Assembly: GCA_031292095.1 (NCBI GenBank)
Contig: JARLHU010000063.1
Span: 1-52,682 of the forward strand
From: Desulfosporosinus sp.
GTDB lineage: Bacteria > Bacillota > Desulfitobacteriia > Desulfitobacteriales > Desulfitobacteriaceae
Direction of reading: 5' to 3'
DNA length: 52,682 nt
The position numbers and the translations under genes are program-made. Shown in pieces: positions 8,449 to 17,510 of this stretch. Under the pieces are notes generated by a model, which was not told the DNA's origin, did no database searches, and was given only the letters and a program-made list of their open reading frames with translations. Positions within the stretch are counted from its first letter, which is position 1. The number at the start of each line of letters is the position of its first letter.

Positions 8449-8480
8449 AAGGGTCTTCGCATTAAATCGCGAAGACCCTT
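8449..8480 (-). terminator. Terminator of pta
   Basis: AAGGGTCTTCGC and GCGAAGACCCTT form a perfect 12-bp stem with an 8-base loop, followed on the minus strand by TTTT. It lies 28 bp after the pta stop. The remaining gap up to 8250 holds nothing I can identify. Confidence 0.9.
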
Positions 8481-8507
8481 GATCTATAAATATTTTTAAT
8501 GCATTGC

Positions 8508-9479
8508 TTACTCAAGGACTGTAGTAATAATAGCCATCTTGTAAACTTCTTCTGCATTACAGCCTCTTGAAAGGTCATTGATAGGAGCGTTCAGACCCTG
8601 GAGAATTGGACCGATAGCCTCAAAGCCCCCCAGACGCTGAGCAATCTTGTAACCGATGTTACCTGCATTAATATCAGGGAATATAAATGTGTTAGCTTGA
8701 CCCGCAACAGGAGAGGTCGAGCACTTAATCTTGGCAACTTCAGGAGAGAAAGCAGCATCAAATTGAAGCTCTCCATCAACCGGAAAATCGAGGTTCATAG
8801 CCTTAAGCTTCGCAGTAGCGTTACGCATCTTATCAACTGATTCGCCCTTACCCGAACCCATCGTACTGTAGGAAAGCATGGCAACCTTTGGCTCAACAGA
8901 GAAAGCCTTTGCTGATCTGGCCGTTTCTACAGCTATTTCAACAAGTTCATCTTCGGTTGGGAAAAGATTAATAGCGCAGTCAGCCATTACATACTTTTCG
9001 TCGCCGTTTGCTGTAGTACGATGCATAATAAAGCAGCTTGATACAATCTTGTTGCCGGGCCTGGTCTTGATAAGTTGAAGAGCAGGACGAACTGTATCAG
9101 CAGTAGAATAGGTAGCACCGCCCAGAAGACCGTAAGCATAGCCTTGCTTGACAAGCATTGTCCCGAAGTAGTTAGCTTTTGACAGAGCTTCACGACAAGC
9201 AACCTCGTCCATCTTACCCTTTCTCAGCTCAACCATCTGGGCAACCATTGCATCTATACCAGCATAGTTCAGTGGATCGATGATTTCAATACCTTCTATC
9301 GAACATCCGCATTTTTCAGCAGCGACGGCTATTTCAGCAGGATTGCCTAAAAGCACAGGAGCAAGGATACCTTCCTTATGTAGCCGACTAGCCGCCTCAA
9401 TGATCCTTGAATCCAATCCCTCTGTTAAAATAAGCTTTTTCTTATTAGCTTTTAGCTTTGCAATCATATTATCAAACAT
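8508..9479 (-). CDS. pta: Phosphate acetyltransferase
   Basis: Pta exchanges acetyl-CoA and acetyl phosphate, linking acetyl-CoA to acetate and ATP through acetate kinase. The 323-residue short form lacks the DRTGG/CobQ-like N-terminal extension of enterobacterial Pta. Family signatures include KYVMADCAIN, SYSTMGSGKGESVDKMRNAT, GQANTFIFPDINAGNIGYK and NDLSRGC. The ATG is preceded by GAAGGAGGAAG. It has its own promoter and terminator and no ackA beside it, so it is a single-gene unit between the island and rluD. Some anaerobes place pta elsewhere, so this location may result from rearrangement. Confidence 0.97.
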   Translation of the reverse strand: MFDNMIAKLKANKKKLILTEGLDSRIIEAASRLHKEGILAPVLLGNPAEIAVAAEKCGCSIEGIEIIDPLNYAGIDAMVAQMVELRKGKMDEVACREALSKANYFGTMLVKQGYAYGLLGGATYSTADTVRPALQLIKTRPGNKIVSSCFIMHRTTANGDEKYVMADCAINLFPTEDELVEIAVETARSAKAFSVEPKVAMLSYSTMGSGKGESVDKMRNATAKLKAMNLDFPVDGELQFDAAFSPEVAKIKCSTSPVAGQANTFIFPDINAGNIGYKIAQRLGGFEAIGPILQGLNAPINDLSRGCNAEEVYKMAIITTVLE

Positions 9480-9521
9480 AATAAACTTCCTCCTTCATTT
9501 ACATTTTTTTCATTTAAAAGT

Positions 9522-9551
9522 ATTATACACCTTGTACTCGGGTTATATCAA
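9522..9551 (-). promoter_or_regulatory. SigA-type promoter of pta
   Basis: TTGATA (9546-9551) and a consensus TATAAT (9522-9527) are separated by 18 bp on the minus strand, about 40 bp before the pta start codon. Confidence 0.8.
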
Positions 9552-9565
9552 TAAGAAGAAATCAG

Positions 9566-9591
9566 AAAAGTTCAATTATTCAAAATTGAAC
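9566..9591 (-). terminator. Terminator of rluD
   Basis: GTTCAATT, 6-base loop and AATTGAAC form an AT-rich 8-bp stem, followed on the minus strand by TTTTCT. It starts a few bases after the rluD stop and separates it from the pta promoter. Confidence 0.6.
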
Positions 9592-9596
9592 CTTCT

Positions 9597-10604
9597 CTAC
9601 ACTTCCTCCCTCAACTTTACCAACAGGACTGCAAATTTTCTGGGCAGAGGAGCATCGAACTTCATCCACTTTCCACTTCTAGGATGCTCGAAACCCAAAT
9701 ACGTAGCATGAAGCATTTGTCCTTGTAAGCCAAATTGATTTTTTTTTGGTCCATACACCTGGTCGCCTAGAACGGGGTGCTTAATATAGCGCATATGAAC
9801 CCTAATTTGGTGAGTTCGGCCAGTCTCTAATTGCACTTCCACATAGGTACTTTCTCTAAATCGCTCTAACACCGTATAATGCGACACAGCCAGCTTCGAA
9901 TGTTGCATAACCACGGCCATCCGCTTACGATCTGTTGGATCACGTCCGATAGGCGCGTCTACTGTACCTGAGGGTTCTAAAACTACCCCGTGCACTAACG
10001 CCAAATATTTCCGATCCATAGTATGTGCTTTAAGTTGAGCTGCTAGCCCTTGATGAGCGATATCATTTTTAGCCACCACCAAAATCCCTGAAGTATCTTT
10101 GTCGATACGATGCACAATCCCCGGACGTAATACCCCATTAATACCAGAAAGATTGCGACAGTGATACAACAAGGCATTAACCAGGGTTCCCGTCCAAGCG
10201 CCCGGAGCCGGATGAACAACCATACCCTGTGGCTTATTCACAACCAAAACATCCTCATCCTCATAAAGGACCTCAATTGGGATATTTTCAGGTTCAGCTG
10301 TCGATTCACGTGGGGTTGGAAACACCACCTCAATCAGATCACCCCGGCGCACCCTATAATTCGCTTTCTTTGCTGAGCCATTAACTATTACGCACTCTTG
10401 CGCAATAAGTCCTTGAACGAAAGACCTGCTCTTTCCCAAGCTATCGGTTAAGCCAATGTCAAGGCGAATTCCTTCTGGGAGTTCAAAAGTTTCCTTTTCA
10501 GTCAATAGTTCAGCATCTGTGAAGGGATTCTCCTCATCAGAAACTTGTTCGTCAAATTCATAATCCTCAAGGACAGCTTCTTTTGTCTCTTTTTCCACTC
10601 TCAT
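9597..10604 (-). CDS. rluD: RluA/RluD-family 23S rRNA pseudouridine synthase
   Basis: The enzyme isomerises uridine to pseudouridine in RNA, in most RluD homologues within helix 69 of 23S rRNA. An S4 RNA-binding domain occupies about residues 45-105. The catalytic domain has HRIDKDTSG with the catalytic Asp, RKYLALVHG, and the RLUD signature GRTHQIRVHM. At 335 residues it is longer than usual because of an acidic N-terminal extension of about 40 residues (VLEDYEFDEQVSDEENPF). The ATG follows GGCGGGGTT. It lies directly after lspA, as ylyB does in Bacillus, and there pyrR would be next; here an island intervenes. Confidence 0.93.
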   Translation of the reverse strand: MRVEKETKEAVLEDYEFDEQVSDEENPFTDAELLTEKETFELPEGIRLDIGLTDSLGKSRSFVQGLIAQECVIVNGSAKKANYRVRRGDLIEVVFPTPRESTAEPENIPIEVLYEDEDVLVVNKPQGMVVHPAPGAWTGTLVNALLYHCRNLSGINGVLRPGIVHRIDKDTSGILVVAKNDIAHQGLAAQLKAHTMDRKYLALVHGVVLEPSGTVDAPIGRDPTDRKRMAVVMQHSKLAVSHYTVLERFRESTYVEVQLETGRTHQIRVHMRYIKHPVLGDQVYGPKKNQFGLQGQMLHATYLGFEHPRSGKWMKFDAPLPRKFAVLLVKLREEV

Positions 10605-10636
10605 AACCCCGCCAATTCTTTAATAAATCTGTTATC

Positions 10637-11101
10637 TCACTTCTCCGATATAGCCTTGCTCTGGGCCCTTTCCTCCAGCAATAAGCGAAGCATGAACAAC
10701 CCCACTCCTACAACAATCATACTATCCGCAAAATTAAATACAAAGGGCCAGATCTGGAAATCTAAATAATCCACCACACGTCCGATTACAAGACGGTCAT
10801 AAAGGTTTCCTAATGCCCCGCCTCCGATCATTCCTATAGCCAGACGTGTGAGCATTTCGCTGCGTGGAATACGAAACTGGCCATAAATCACCCCACCTAC
10901 AACTAAGAGCGCTGTAACAACAAAAATCCAGGTTCGACCGGCCATCAGGCCAAACGCCGCGCCTGGATTTAGGACAAACGTCAAATGAAATACTTTGGGG
11001 ATGACAATCAGCGTCTCCCCCGGAACAAATTTTGTTTGGACCAAAACTTTTAATAAGCGATCGATAATCCATACCCCGATCATTGTAAGCCAAACCAGCA
11101 A
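10637..11101 (-). CDS. lspA: Lipoprotein signal peptidase (signal peptidase II)
   Basis: LspA is an aspartyl protease that cuts diacylglyceryl-prolipoprotein signal peptides in the membrane. The 154 residues hold four transmembrane segments and the two catalytic aspartates in GNLYDRLVIGRVVDYLDF and FNFADSMIVVG, plus the NPGAAFG motif. Translation probably starts at TTG (11101) behind GGGGGGTTAGAGGG. The gene ends about 30 bp before rluD, so the two form one unit. The order zinc-finger protein, lspA, rluD matches Bacillus ylyA-lspA-ylyB, except that ileS is missing upstream. Confidence 0.95.
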   Translation of the reverse strand: MLVWLTMIGVWIIDRLLKVLVQTKFVPGETLIVIPKVFHLTFVLNPGAAFGLMAGRTWIFVVTALLVVGGVIYGQFRIPRSEMLTRLAIGMIGGGALGNLYDRLVIGRVVDYLDFQIWPFVFNFADSMIVVGVGLFMLRLLLEERAQSKAISEK

Positions 11102-11234
11102 CCCTCTAACCCCCCAGCGTTTTCCCTCATCTTAACACAGGGCTTTCAGCGGGGCAAACAATTCGTGAACGAAAATGGGGTGAACGAAATGAATGCAAAT
11201 GAAATTGCACGTTCACCAAAGCTCCGGAGACTTG

Positions 11235-11411
11235 TCCATAACTCGAACAGGACGTTCGAGGTTAGAGCATCGCCATGGATGGCTAGATGCCGTGATGGAC
11301 TGATGCCGCGGTGCCAAGGATGGCATAGCATTCAACCAGAACTACCCTGAGGTTTTGCATTTTAGCCTTAGCGACAAGCGAATAGCAATGTAGCGGGTGC
11401 GAACGGGCTAA
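11235..11411 (-). repeat. A-family 3'-associated repeat (copy 1, partial)
   Basis: This shares with copies 2 and 3 the conserved block GAGGTTTTGCRTTTTAGCC...TTAGCGACAAGCGAATAGCAATG...GTGCGAACG.GCTAAG. It also shares the module TGATGCCGCGGTGCCA.GGATGGCA with copy 2. The TAG stop codon of the zinc-finger gene lies inside its edge. The rest of the lspA-upstream gap (11102-11234) shows related degenerate sequence and no gene. Confidence 0.75.
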
Positions 11412-12082
11412 GTCCGCCCATGTTCCTTACTATAGTGGATCGAATTTCCCCGCCCTTCCGGTTCCCTTTGTGTTTCAATAGTTTCGATATACTGGACCGC
11501 CCCAATGACTTCATCCGCGTCTTCATATACCTCATTTGGATCTGAGACATCACGATTTGTCCCCAGATCTTGGGCGGAATCCGAGGTCCCATAGCGAGCC
11601 ACAGCCTGCCATGAGTCTTCGCCATCAAACCCTACCCGATCAGTGCCATCGTTGAAAGTTCGAGAAAAAGGGCGATTCAGAAGTTCGTTCTCGACTGGTT
11701 CACGATGTAACGAGTGTTGCTCTTCCTTTTCCTCCTCGCGGCTACATTCCGTACATACAGTAGTGTGAGGCAGGGCTTCAAGGCGCTCAAAAGGGATTTC
11801 ATGACCGCAGTGTTCGCAAACGCCATACTCGCCTTGGTCAAAGCGAGCTAAAGCTACATCAATCGCTTCAACTCTGTGAATCAGCCGATCATGCTGGGCT
11901 ACATCTCGAGACCGCTCATAAACCTCGGTTGCAATGTCTGCCGGATGATTGTCGATAAGCGACAATTCGCCCAATGACTCTCGCATATCTCCATTAAAAA
12001 GTTCCGTCGCTGTTTCCAGAGAATTTTTTCTCTCTTCACACAACGTTTCGATCAGTTTTGTATAACGCGTTTGTTCTTTCAT
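11408..12082 (-). CDS. TraR/DksA-type zinc-finger protein (YteA/YlyA-like)
   Basis: The 224-residue protein has a helical N-terminus (residues 1-85) and a four-cysteine zinc finger CEHCGH...CTEC at about residues 88-112, the DksA/TraR C4 type, followed by an acidic, probably disordered tail. In Bacillus, YlyA and YteA share this layout; YlyA lies next to lspA and modulates SigG-dependent transcription with RNA polymerase. The same position beside lspA supports that assignment, but it is inference. The ATG follows TAGGAGGTAGAGATT. The stop codon is provided by an A-family repeat, so the C-terminus may have been altered by that insertion. Confidence 0.85.
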   Translation of the reverse strand: MKEQTRYTKLIETLCEERKNSLETATELFNGDMRESLGELSLIDNHPADIATEVYERSRDVAQHDRLIHRVEAIDVALARFDQGEYGVCEHCGHEIPFERLEALPHTTVCTECSREEEKEEQHSLHREPVENELLNRPFSRTFNDGTDRVGFDGEDSWQAVARYGTSDSAQDLGTNRDVSDPNEVYEDADEVIGAVQYIETIETQREPEGRGNSIHYSKEHGRT

Positions 12083-12176
12083 AATCTCTACCTCCTATCT
12101 TGTTTAAGACTAATTAACGAATATAATTAGTTCTGCAATAGCCCTCCAAACGGTCTGGAAAATTATTGCAAAGTCA

Positions 12177-12203
12177 TGCAAGTAAGAACCGTCCCTACTT
12201 GCA
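12177..12203. repeat. R-family palindromic repeat (copy 3)
   Basis: TGCAAGTA and TACTTGCA arms enclose AGAACCGTCCC, in reverse orientation to copies 1 and 2. It lies upstream of the zinc-finger gene, next to A-family copy 2. The rest of 12083-12176 shows no gene. Confidence 0.75.
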
Positions 12204-12219
12204 CACCCACCTACTTGCA

Positions 12220-12487
12220 CGCACAGAGCGTCTAACGTCGTTCCAAACCCCCGTCGACCCCAAAGCCTAGAGGAAGTTTCTTAGCTTAGTGAAGCATTTT
12301 AGCGGAATTGCGTCAATGAGCGCAGTCGATAAGGCGTTAAGAAACGCAACGGGACTTGTCCATGGATGGACTGATGCCGCGGTGCCATGGATGGCAAGGA
12401 GCGGCGAACATGCAGAAAGCCAAGAGGTTTTGCGTTTTAGCCTTAGCGACAAGCGAATAGCAATGTAGCGTGTGCGAACGTGCTAAG
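12220..12487 (-). repeat. A-family 3'-associated repeat (copy 2)
   Basis: This near-complete copy shares more than 200 positions with copy 3. Shared blocks include CGTCGTTCCAAACCC, AGAGGAAGTTTCTTAGCTTA, GCGTCAATGAGCGCAGTCGA, TAAGGCGTTAAGAAACGCAA and the TTAGCGACAAGCGAATAGCA end. It begins about 27 bases after the DUF5665 gene stop, in the same orientation relative to the gene as copies 1 and 3. Internal pairs such as GCGTT..AACGC suggest RNA structure. Confidence 0.85.
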
Positions 12488-12513
12488 ACACTTCCTCCCC
12501 ACTTCCTCCCGAT

Positions 12514-12861
12514 CTAAGACTGATGAACATACTTACTCAGTTCTGCAATAAACCCACCGATAACTGGAAAATTAAGGATAACGATACGTTTTAACAGGAA
12601 ATAGGCAACTCCGGCAAGAAGTCCTGCGCCCATTGCAGTTCCTAATCCTCGCGCAAGACCGACTAGAAAATTTAACCAAAGAAGACGTCTAGGGCTATTA
12701 AGATACGCTATGTAATCTGCCAATCTCATTGTCTCAAGAGTCTCCGAAAGTAATGTGATTTGATGTCTTAAGTAGGCCCACTCCTGTACTTTCAGAGGAT
12801 TAACTTCTTCATCACTCGGAGAGAGTAATGTTGATTTCTCCTTTTCATTTAAATCGCTCAC
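12514..12861 (-). CDS. DUF5665-type small membrane protein
   Basis: The 115-residue protein has a charged N-terminus, the motif RLADYIAYLNSPRRLLWLNF, a glycine-rich transmembrane segment (LARGLGTAMGAGLLAGVAYF) and a C-terminal VILNFPVIGGFIAEL. I recognise this as the DUF5665 layout common in spore-forming Firmicutes; the function is unknown. I prefer the GTG at 12861, 5 bases behind GAGGTGA; a GTG at 12870 in frame has no ribosome binding site. It appears monocistronic. Confidence 0.8.
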   Translation of the reverse strand: MSDLNEKEKSTLLSPSDEEVNPLKVQEWAYLRHQITLLSETLETMRLADYIAYLNSPRRLLWLNFLVGLARGLGTAMGAGLLAGVAYFLLKRIVILNFPVIGGFIAELSKYVHQS

Positions 12862-12956
12862 ATCATTCACCTCACATTAAAACATCAATTTCAGTGTTCC
12901 CCTCAGTTGCAAAATTACACCGAGATATAAAGAAAACTCAATACACGCCTCTACAG

Positions 12957-13011
12957 AAAAACAGCGCTACTAAATAATTAAGTATCGAAACTAATTACTT
13001 AGTAGTGCTGT
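12957..13011 (-). terminator. Terminator of comB
   Basis: ACAGCGCTACTAA and TTAGTAGTGCTGT (one G-T pair) form a long stem extended inward by TAATTA/TAATTA pairing. On the minus strand it is followed by TTTTT. It lies about 90 bp after the comB stop. Confidence 0.8.
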
Positions 13012-13099
13012 CAAATACTATTTAATATATTTTTTTAACATTCTTTAATACACTTCCAAAACCTACAGTACCATAAGTGGCGTTTTCATCTGAAGGAAT

Positions 13100-13846
13100 T
13101 CACTCCTCGGTTAACCAGACAATCTCGCCATCTTCAAAGACTGGAATAATTGGCAAAATGTTGGGAGTAGAGCAATAAACTACATCTCGTTCAAATCCTA
13201 AAGAGATAAGTTTCTTGCCATGGACTGAAGCGCGGATCTTATCCGCAAGATGATTTTCTGAACTGCGAAATAACATAAGTGCTGCTTCACCTAAATCGTT
13301 GAGAACAACATTCGGTCCCAACGCATCAATAAGCATTCCCGCACAAAGCGTGTCTGGAAGATCAAAACGTTCTTCTGTGCCCGCACAAAACACCACAATT
13401 CCCTGGAATCTACATTCATCTCCAAACAAGCCAATGATAGCCGAAACGATGCTCTGCATGTTTAGAAAAGAGGCCATCCAAATCATAGGCGCAGCCATTG
13501 CATCTCGAATCGCCCGTGTGCCATTCGTCGTCGTCATAATGACTCGCTTGCCCCCCACCTTTTCCGGAACATAGTCAAAGGGTGAATTACCGAAATCGAA
13601 CCCTTCCATCGGCAACGCTTGGCATTCCCCCCCTAATAAAGATCCAGGAAGGGTTAACCGCCTTTCCAAAGCCTCTTCAGGCGTAAGCACAGGAATAATG
13701 GCCTGACACCCGTTAGCCAATGCCGTTACCATGGTGCTTGTGGCTCTTAAAACATCAATCACGATGACCAGCTTATCTTCTAGGTAGGGTAAACGTGATG
13801 AACCCGCGTTTGGTAATACTTCAATTTGTATACTCTTCAACCTCAT
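13100..13846 (-). CDS. comB: 2-phosphosulfolactate phosphatase family protein
   Basis: ComB removes phosphate from 2-phosphosulfolactate, a step of coenzyme M synthesis in methanogens; many non-methanogenic bacteria carry homologues of unsettled role (sulfolactate formation is one option). The 248-residue length fits. Family motifs include VIDVLRATSTMVTAL, LLGGECQALPMEGFDFGNSP, MTTTNGTRAI and ERFDLPDTLCAGMLI. ATG at 13846 has AGGG directly before it, too close for a standard site; TTG at 13840 is the alternative. It stands alone, with a MITE-like element upstream that separates it from gcvPB and a strong terminator downstream. Confidence 0.92.
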   Translation of the reverse strand: MRLKSIQIEVLPNAGSSRLPYLEDKLVIVIDVLRATSTMVTALANGCQAIIPVLTPEEALERRLTLPGSLLGGECQALPMEGFDFGNSPFDYVPEKVGGKRVIMTTTNGTRAIRDAMAAPMIWMASFLNMQSIVSAIIGLFGDECRFQGIVVFCAGTEERFDLPDTLCAGMLIDALGPNVVLNDLGEAALMLFRSSENHLADKIRASVHGKKLISLGFERDVVYCSTPNILPIIPVFEDGEIVWLTEE

Positions 13847-13864
13847 CCCTGATAAATAATATTA

Positions 13865-14023
13865 GGCATATGAAAGAAAATAACAAGTCAAAGATGCCAA
13901 GGATATTTCGTGTCAGACAAGGAGGTATGTTCACCTCATAGTGGGGCTATTAGGTAACCATACCGACGCAGTATGACGCGAAATATCCTTGGCATACTGA
14001 CTGGTTATTTTCTTGAATGTGCC
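13865..14023. mobile_element. B-family MITE-like hairpin element (copy 1)
   Basis: The element has terminal inverted repeats of about 50 bp: GGCATATGAAAGAAAATAAC at the left and, inverted at the right, GGCACATTCAAGAAAATAAC. The pairing continues inward through ATGCCAAGGATATTTCG and GGTATGTTCACC, so nearly the whole 159 bp can fold into one imperfect hairpin. It contains no gene. Copies 2 and 3 match it at the ends. The flanks to 13847 and 14024-14142 show nothing else. Confidence 0.85.
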
Positions 14024-14142
14024 TTCAGCTATTTTCGCTCCCCAAGGAATTAACAAACCACCTCATCTTAGTTACAAATTCAACTTTCTCATCTGAAAAT
14101 CCTGCAAGTGGCCTAAAAGAATGTCTATATTAGTGCTTGGCG

Positions 14143-14170
14143 AAATGCCGCCCTTTAACGAGCGGCATTT
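14143..14170. terminator. Hairpin terminator after gcvPB
   Basis: AAATGCCGC, 10-base loop and GCGGCATTT form a perfect 9-bp stem about 30 bp after the gcvPB stop. The T run is stronger on the plus strand (TTTTATTTTTT), but there is no plus-strand gene here, so it most likely ends the gcv operon. Confidence 0.7.
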
Positions 14171-14200
14171 TATTTTTTCACAGGTACTAAATAGCCCCCA

Positions 14201-15664
14201 TTATGACTCTTCCCGCCACCGCAAATTAGGCTTCCGCGACGCTCCGACTTCATCCAACCGCGTCACTAATGTGGTATGCGGTGCACTCCTGACGAGATCT
14301 GTTTGGCTTCGAGCTTCCTCCGCGATCTTTATGAGCACCCTCGCGAATTCATCAAGCGTTTCAACGCTTTCAGTTTCGGTTGGCTCGATCATCATGGCCT
14401 CTTCAACGATCATCGGGAAATAGATGGTCGGTGGATGATAGCCATAGTCCAACATACGCTTGGCAATATCCAAGGTATGCACCCCCGTGGATTTTAGATT
14501 TTTCGGCGTAATGACAAATTCGTGTTTACATACTCGGTCAAACGGCAGAAAATAATGTTCTTTGAGAATACTCATTAAGTAGTTTGCATTCAGAACCGCA
14601 TTTTCCGACGCCACCTTCAAACCTTGCCCACCTAGGCTTCGAATATAGGCATAGGCCTTAACAAGGACAGAGAAGTTGGCGTAGAACGTACGTACACGAC
14701 CGATAGAAAGTGGCAAGTCCTCCTCTAGCGTATATACCCCATTCGCCTTGCGAATCACCATAGGTTTGGGAAGGTAAGGTGCTAGAAATTCTTTGACCCC
14801 GACTGGTCCAGCCCCAGGCCCTCCGCCACCGTGAGGCGTCGAGAAGGTCTTATGTAAATTAAGATGTACAACATCAAAACCCATATCTCCTGGACGAGCG
14901 ATACCCATCACCGCATTAGTATTCGCTCCATCGTAGTACAATAACCCTCCCACATCATGGATCAACTTAGTAATTTCTAATATATTTTCGTCGAAGAGAC
15001 CCACCGTGTTGGGATTCGTCAACATGAGTGCAGCAACTTCATCATTGGCGACCTTTTTTAGAGCCTCAAGATCAACCCCTCCGCGCTCATCGGACGGAAC
15101 CTGGATTATTTCAAATCCAGCCATCGCCGCCGTAGCTGGATTCGTCCCGTGAGCCGAATCTGGAACAATTACAATTGTGCGTTTGGTATCCCCTCGGTGC
15201 TGATGATAGGCTTTAATGATTAACATCCCAGTCATTTCACCATGGGCACCGGCAGCAGGCTGGAGTGTAAACCTGTCCATTCCCGTCAATTCGCAGAAAT
15301 CTTCTTGAAGTTCCGCCATGAGTTGCAGAGCCCCTTGGGCCAAGGCCTCGGGCTGGTAGGGGTGAAGCGCCGTAAAGCCAGGAAGACGGGCCAGCCTTTC
15401 ATTGACCTTCGGGTTATATTTCATGGTACAAGACCCCAATGGGTAGAATCCAGTGTCCAAGCCATAATTAAAGGTGGAAAGATGTGTAAAATGACGAACT
15501 ACATCCACTTCCGAGAGTTCCGGAAGGTGCGGTGCTTGCTGTGTGAGCATATATTCAGGAATCATCATTTCGACTGGAACTTCCGGTACATCACAAGCCG
15601 GTAAGCTGGCGGCACTTCGTCCCTTGGCACTGAGTTCAAAAATAAGCGGTTCTAAGGCATTCAT
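14201..15664 (-). CDS. gcvPB: Glycine dehydrogenase (decarboxylating) subunit 2
   Basis: GcvPB is the PLP-bearing half of the two-subunit P protein that decarboxylates glycine and transfers aminomethyl to lipoyl-GcvH. The PLP lysine lies in [28 protein letters not shown] ([12 protein letters not shown]) and YYDGANTNA motifs are present. I set the start at ATG 15664, which overlaps the gcvPA stop as ATGA and has GGGGGA upstream; it gives 487 residues, the usual length. The longer frame to 15712 is not needed. Operon order gcvT-gcvH-gcvPA-gcvPB; glycine control is through the riboswitch upstream of gcvT. Confidence 0.97.
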   Translation of the reverse strand: MNALEPLIFELSAKGRSAASLPACDVPEVPVEMMIPEYMLTQQAPHLPELSEVDVVRHFTHLSTFNYGLDTGFYPLGSCTMKYNPKVNERLARLPGFTALHPYQPEALAQGALQLMAELQEDFCELTGMDRFTLQPAAGAHGEMTGMLIIKAYHQHRGDTKRTIVIVPDSAHGTNPATAAMAGFEIIQVPSDERGGVDLEALKKVANDEVAALMLTNPNTVGLFDENILEITKLIHDVGGLLYYDGANTNAVMGIARPGDMGFDVVHLNLHKTFSTPHGGGGPGAGPVGVKEFLAPYLPKPMVIRKANGVYTLEEDLPLSIGRVRTFYANFSVLVKAYAYIRSLGGQGLKVASENAVLNANYLMSILKEHYFLPFDRVCKHEFVITPKNLKSTGVHTLDIAKRMLDYGYHPPTIYFPMIVEEAMMIEPTETESVETLDEFARVLIKIAEEARSQTDLVRSAPHTTLVTRLDEVGASRKPNLRWREES

Positions 15665-17001
15665 CGGATTTCCCCCAATCTGGCAACGAGCCGGTCGATA
15701 TCTGCTTTGCACTTTGTCTCGGTCACACAGAATAGGAGATGATGATCGAGCTCAGGATAGAAACGGGCCAGATCCAATCCCCCGATAATCTGATCTTCCA
15801 GTAACAAGGCATTAACTTTAGCTGGTTCAAGCTTCGTCTCAACGACAAATTCATGGAAGAAGGGCCCTGAGAAAGCTAAACTCATTCCTGGAATTTTGGC
15901 AATCTCTCGAGCGGCGTAGTGAGCATTTTGCAAATTCAGATAGGCTAACTCATGGATTCCAGTTTTCCCAAGTGCACTCAAATGCATCGTAAAAGCCAAC
16001 GCACAAAGAGCTTCATTGGAACAAATATTGGACGTGGCTTTCTCCCGCCGAATATGTTGTTCGCGTGCCTGCAGGGTTAAAACATAGCCCTTTTTCCCAT
16101 TTTTATCTGTGGCAACACCTACAATCCGACCTGGCATTCGCCGGATGTATTTGTCCCTGGTAGCCAAAAATCCCAGATAAGGACCTCCAAAATTCAAGGG
16201 GTTACCAAGCGCTTGCCCTTCACCAACAACGATATCTGCTCCATTTTCTCCTGGAGACTTTAGTAGTCCCAAAGAAATAGGATTGACTGCCATCACCACA
16301 AGGGCCCCTTTGGCATGCACAAGCTGTGCGATTTCCTCTGCTTTCTCAACACTTCCAAAAAAATTAGGATTTTGAATAAGTACGCTGGCAATATCCTCTT
16401 GAAGAACCTCTTTAAGTGCTGACATATCCGCCACACCATCTGCAGAGGGGATTTCAACTATTTCTACGCCTCGGGACAGCAGATAGGTCCTCAGGACTTC
16501 ACGATATTCTGGGTGCACTGTTTGCAGTACAAGTACTTTTTTCCGTCGTGTCGCATCGCAACTCATGAGGGCGGCTTCCGCTAAAGCCGAAGCGCCTTCA
16601 TACATCGAGGCATTAGCCGCATCCATCCCTGTTAACTCACAGACTAACGTCTGATATTCATAAATCGCCTGCAGTGTTCCCTGACTGATCTCCGGTTGGT
16701 ACGGCGTATATGCTGTATAAAATTCGGAACGTAGTAATAATTGGTCCACAAAACTTGGTATGAAATGTTCATAAGCACCGGCTCCGAGGTAAGAACTGTA
16801 TTCCTCTACGGTTTTGTTCTGATTTGCCAACCCAGTGACGTGTTTGACCAATTCCTGCTCCGACATTCCCCCACGAATAGCAAGAGGACGTTGCAAGCGG
16901 ACTTCCTCTGGTATATCCGCAAAGAGATCCGCGACAGACTTAACCCCAATTCGGGCTAAGAGCCGTTCCTGTTGACCGAGCGTATTTGGTACAAAATTCA
17001 T
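15661..17001 (-). CDS. gcvPA: Glycine dehydrogenase (decarboxylating) subunit 1
   Basis: GcvPA is the N-terminal half of the split P protein and forms an alpha2beta2 complex with GcvPB. From the ATG at 17001 it has 446 residues and typical motifs: [56 protein letters not shown] and GRIVG. The start codon lies one base after the gcvH TAG, and GGAGGGGGAACATTAG gives a strong ribosome binding site, so translation is coupled. A longer frame to 17040 overlaps gcvH and is not likely. Confidence 0.97.
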   Translation of the reverse strand: MNFVPNTLGQQERLLARIGVKSVADLFADIPEEVRLQRPLAIRGGMSEQELVKHVTGLANQNKTVEEYSSYLGAGAYEHFIPSFVDQLLLRSEFYTAYTPYQPEISQGTLQAIYEYQTLVCELTGMDAANASMYEGASALAEAALMSCDATRRKKVLVLQTVHPEYREVLRTYLLSRGVEIVEIPSADGVADMSALKEVLQEDIASVLIQNPNFFGSVEKAEEIAQLVHAKGALVVMAVNPISLGLLKSPGENGADIVVGEGQALGNPLNFGGPYLGFLATRDKYIRRMPGRIVGVATDKNGKKGYVLTLQAREQHIRREKATSNICSNEALCALAFTMHLSALGKTGIHELAYLNLQNAHYAAREIAKIPGMSLAFSGPFFHEFVVETKLEPAKVNALLLEDQIIGGLDLARFYPELDHHLLFCVTETKCKADIDRLVARLGEIR

Positions 17002-17002
17002 T

Positions 17003-17389
17003 CTAATGTTCCCCCTCCGACAAAAACATTTCATACTCATCAGCCGTCATCATGCTTTCGAGAGGAGCTAAATCATCCACTTCGACCTTAATTAACCAAC
17101 CTTCTCCGTAAGGATCACTGTTGAGCAAATCTGGCGTATCCAAAACGAGCGTATTCATTGCAACGACTTTTCCACTGATAGACGCCACAAGATCAGAGAC
17201 GGCTTTCACAGATTCCACCGTACCGTAAGATTTTCCAACCGTAACCGTCACGCCTTCATCGGGAAGTTCAACAAACACTACATCCCCAAGGCTTTTTTGC
17301 GCATGATCCGTAATCCCAAACGTCACGATATTTCCCTCGACCTTGACATACTCATGGTTTTTGTTATATTTCAATTCTACTGAATTCAT
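17003..17389 (-). CDS. gcvH: Glycine cleavage system H protein (lipoyl carrier)
   Basis: GcvH carries the aminomethyl group on a lipoyl arm between P, T and L proteins. The 128 residues match the family: [33 protein letters not shown], and the lipoylated lysine in [13 protein letters not shown], then NPY-like [10 protein letters not shown]. The ATG follows AGGAGGATGATTTAG. A 121-bp gap with a D-family array separates it from gcvT. No lipoate ligase or lpd gene is in this operon; lpdA at 50 kb is the likely L protein. Confidence 0.97.
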   Translation of the reverse strand: MNSVELKYNKNHEYVKVEGNIVTFGITDHAQKSLGDVVFVELPDEGVTVTVGKSYGTVESVKAVSDLVASISGKVVAMNTLVLDTPDLLNSDPYGEGWLIKVEVDDLAPLESMMTADEYEMFLSEGEH

Positions 17390-17467
17390 CTAAATCATCC
17401 TCCTAATATTTCAGTTATCTTACCCTTAGGTATATGGAAACATCCGCTAAGCTCAGACGCCTCCACA

Positions 17468-17509
17468 ATTCGAACCTCGAACCTCGGACTTCGGACTTCG
17501 CGCCGGCGC
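17468..17509. repeat. D-family heptamer-like array (gcvT-gcvH gap)
   Basis: A short run of degenerate 7-mers: TTCGAAC CTCGAAC CTCGGAC TTCGGAC TTCGCGC. It resembles arrays at 23.5, 27.0, 34.1, 35.9 and 52.3 kb and sits directly 3' of gcvT. Confidence 0.6.
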
Positions 17510-17510
17510 C

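Noticed and set aside
8283..8482. Short plus-strand reading frames between pta and the hypothetical gene
   Set aside because: They lack ribosome binding sites and overlap the pta terminator; no homology recognised.
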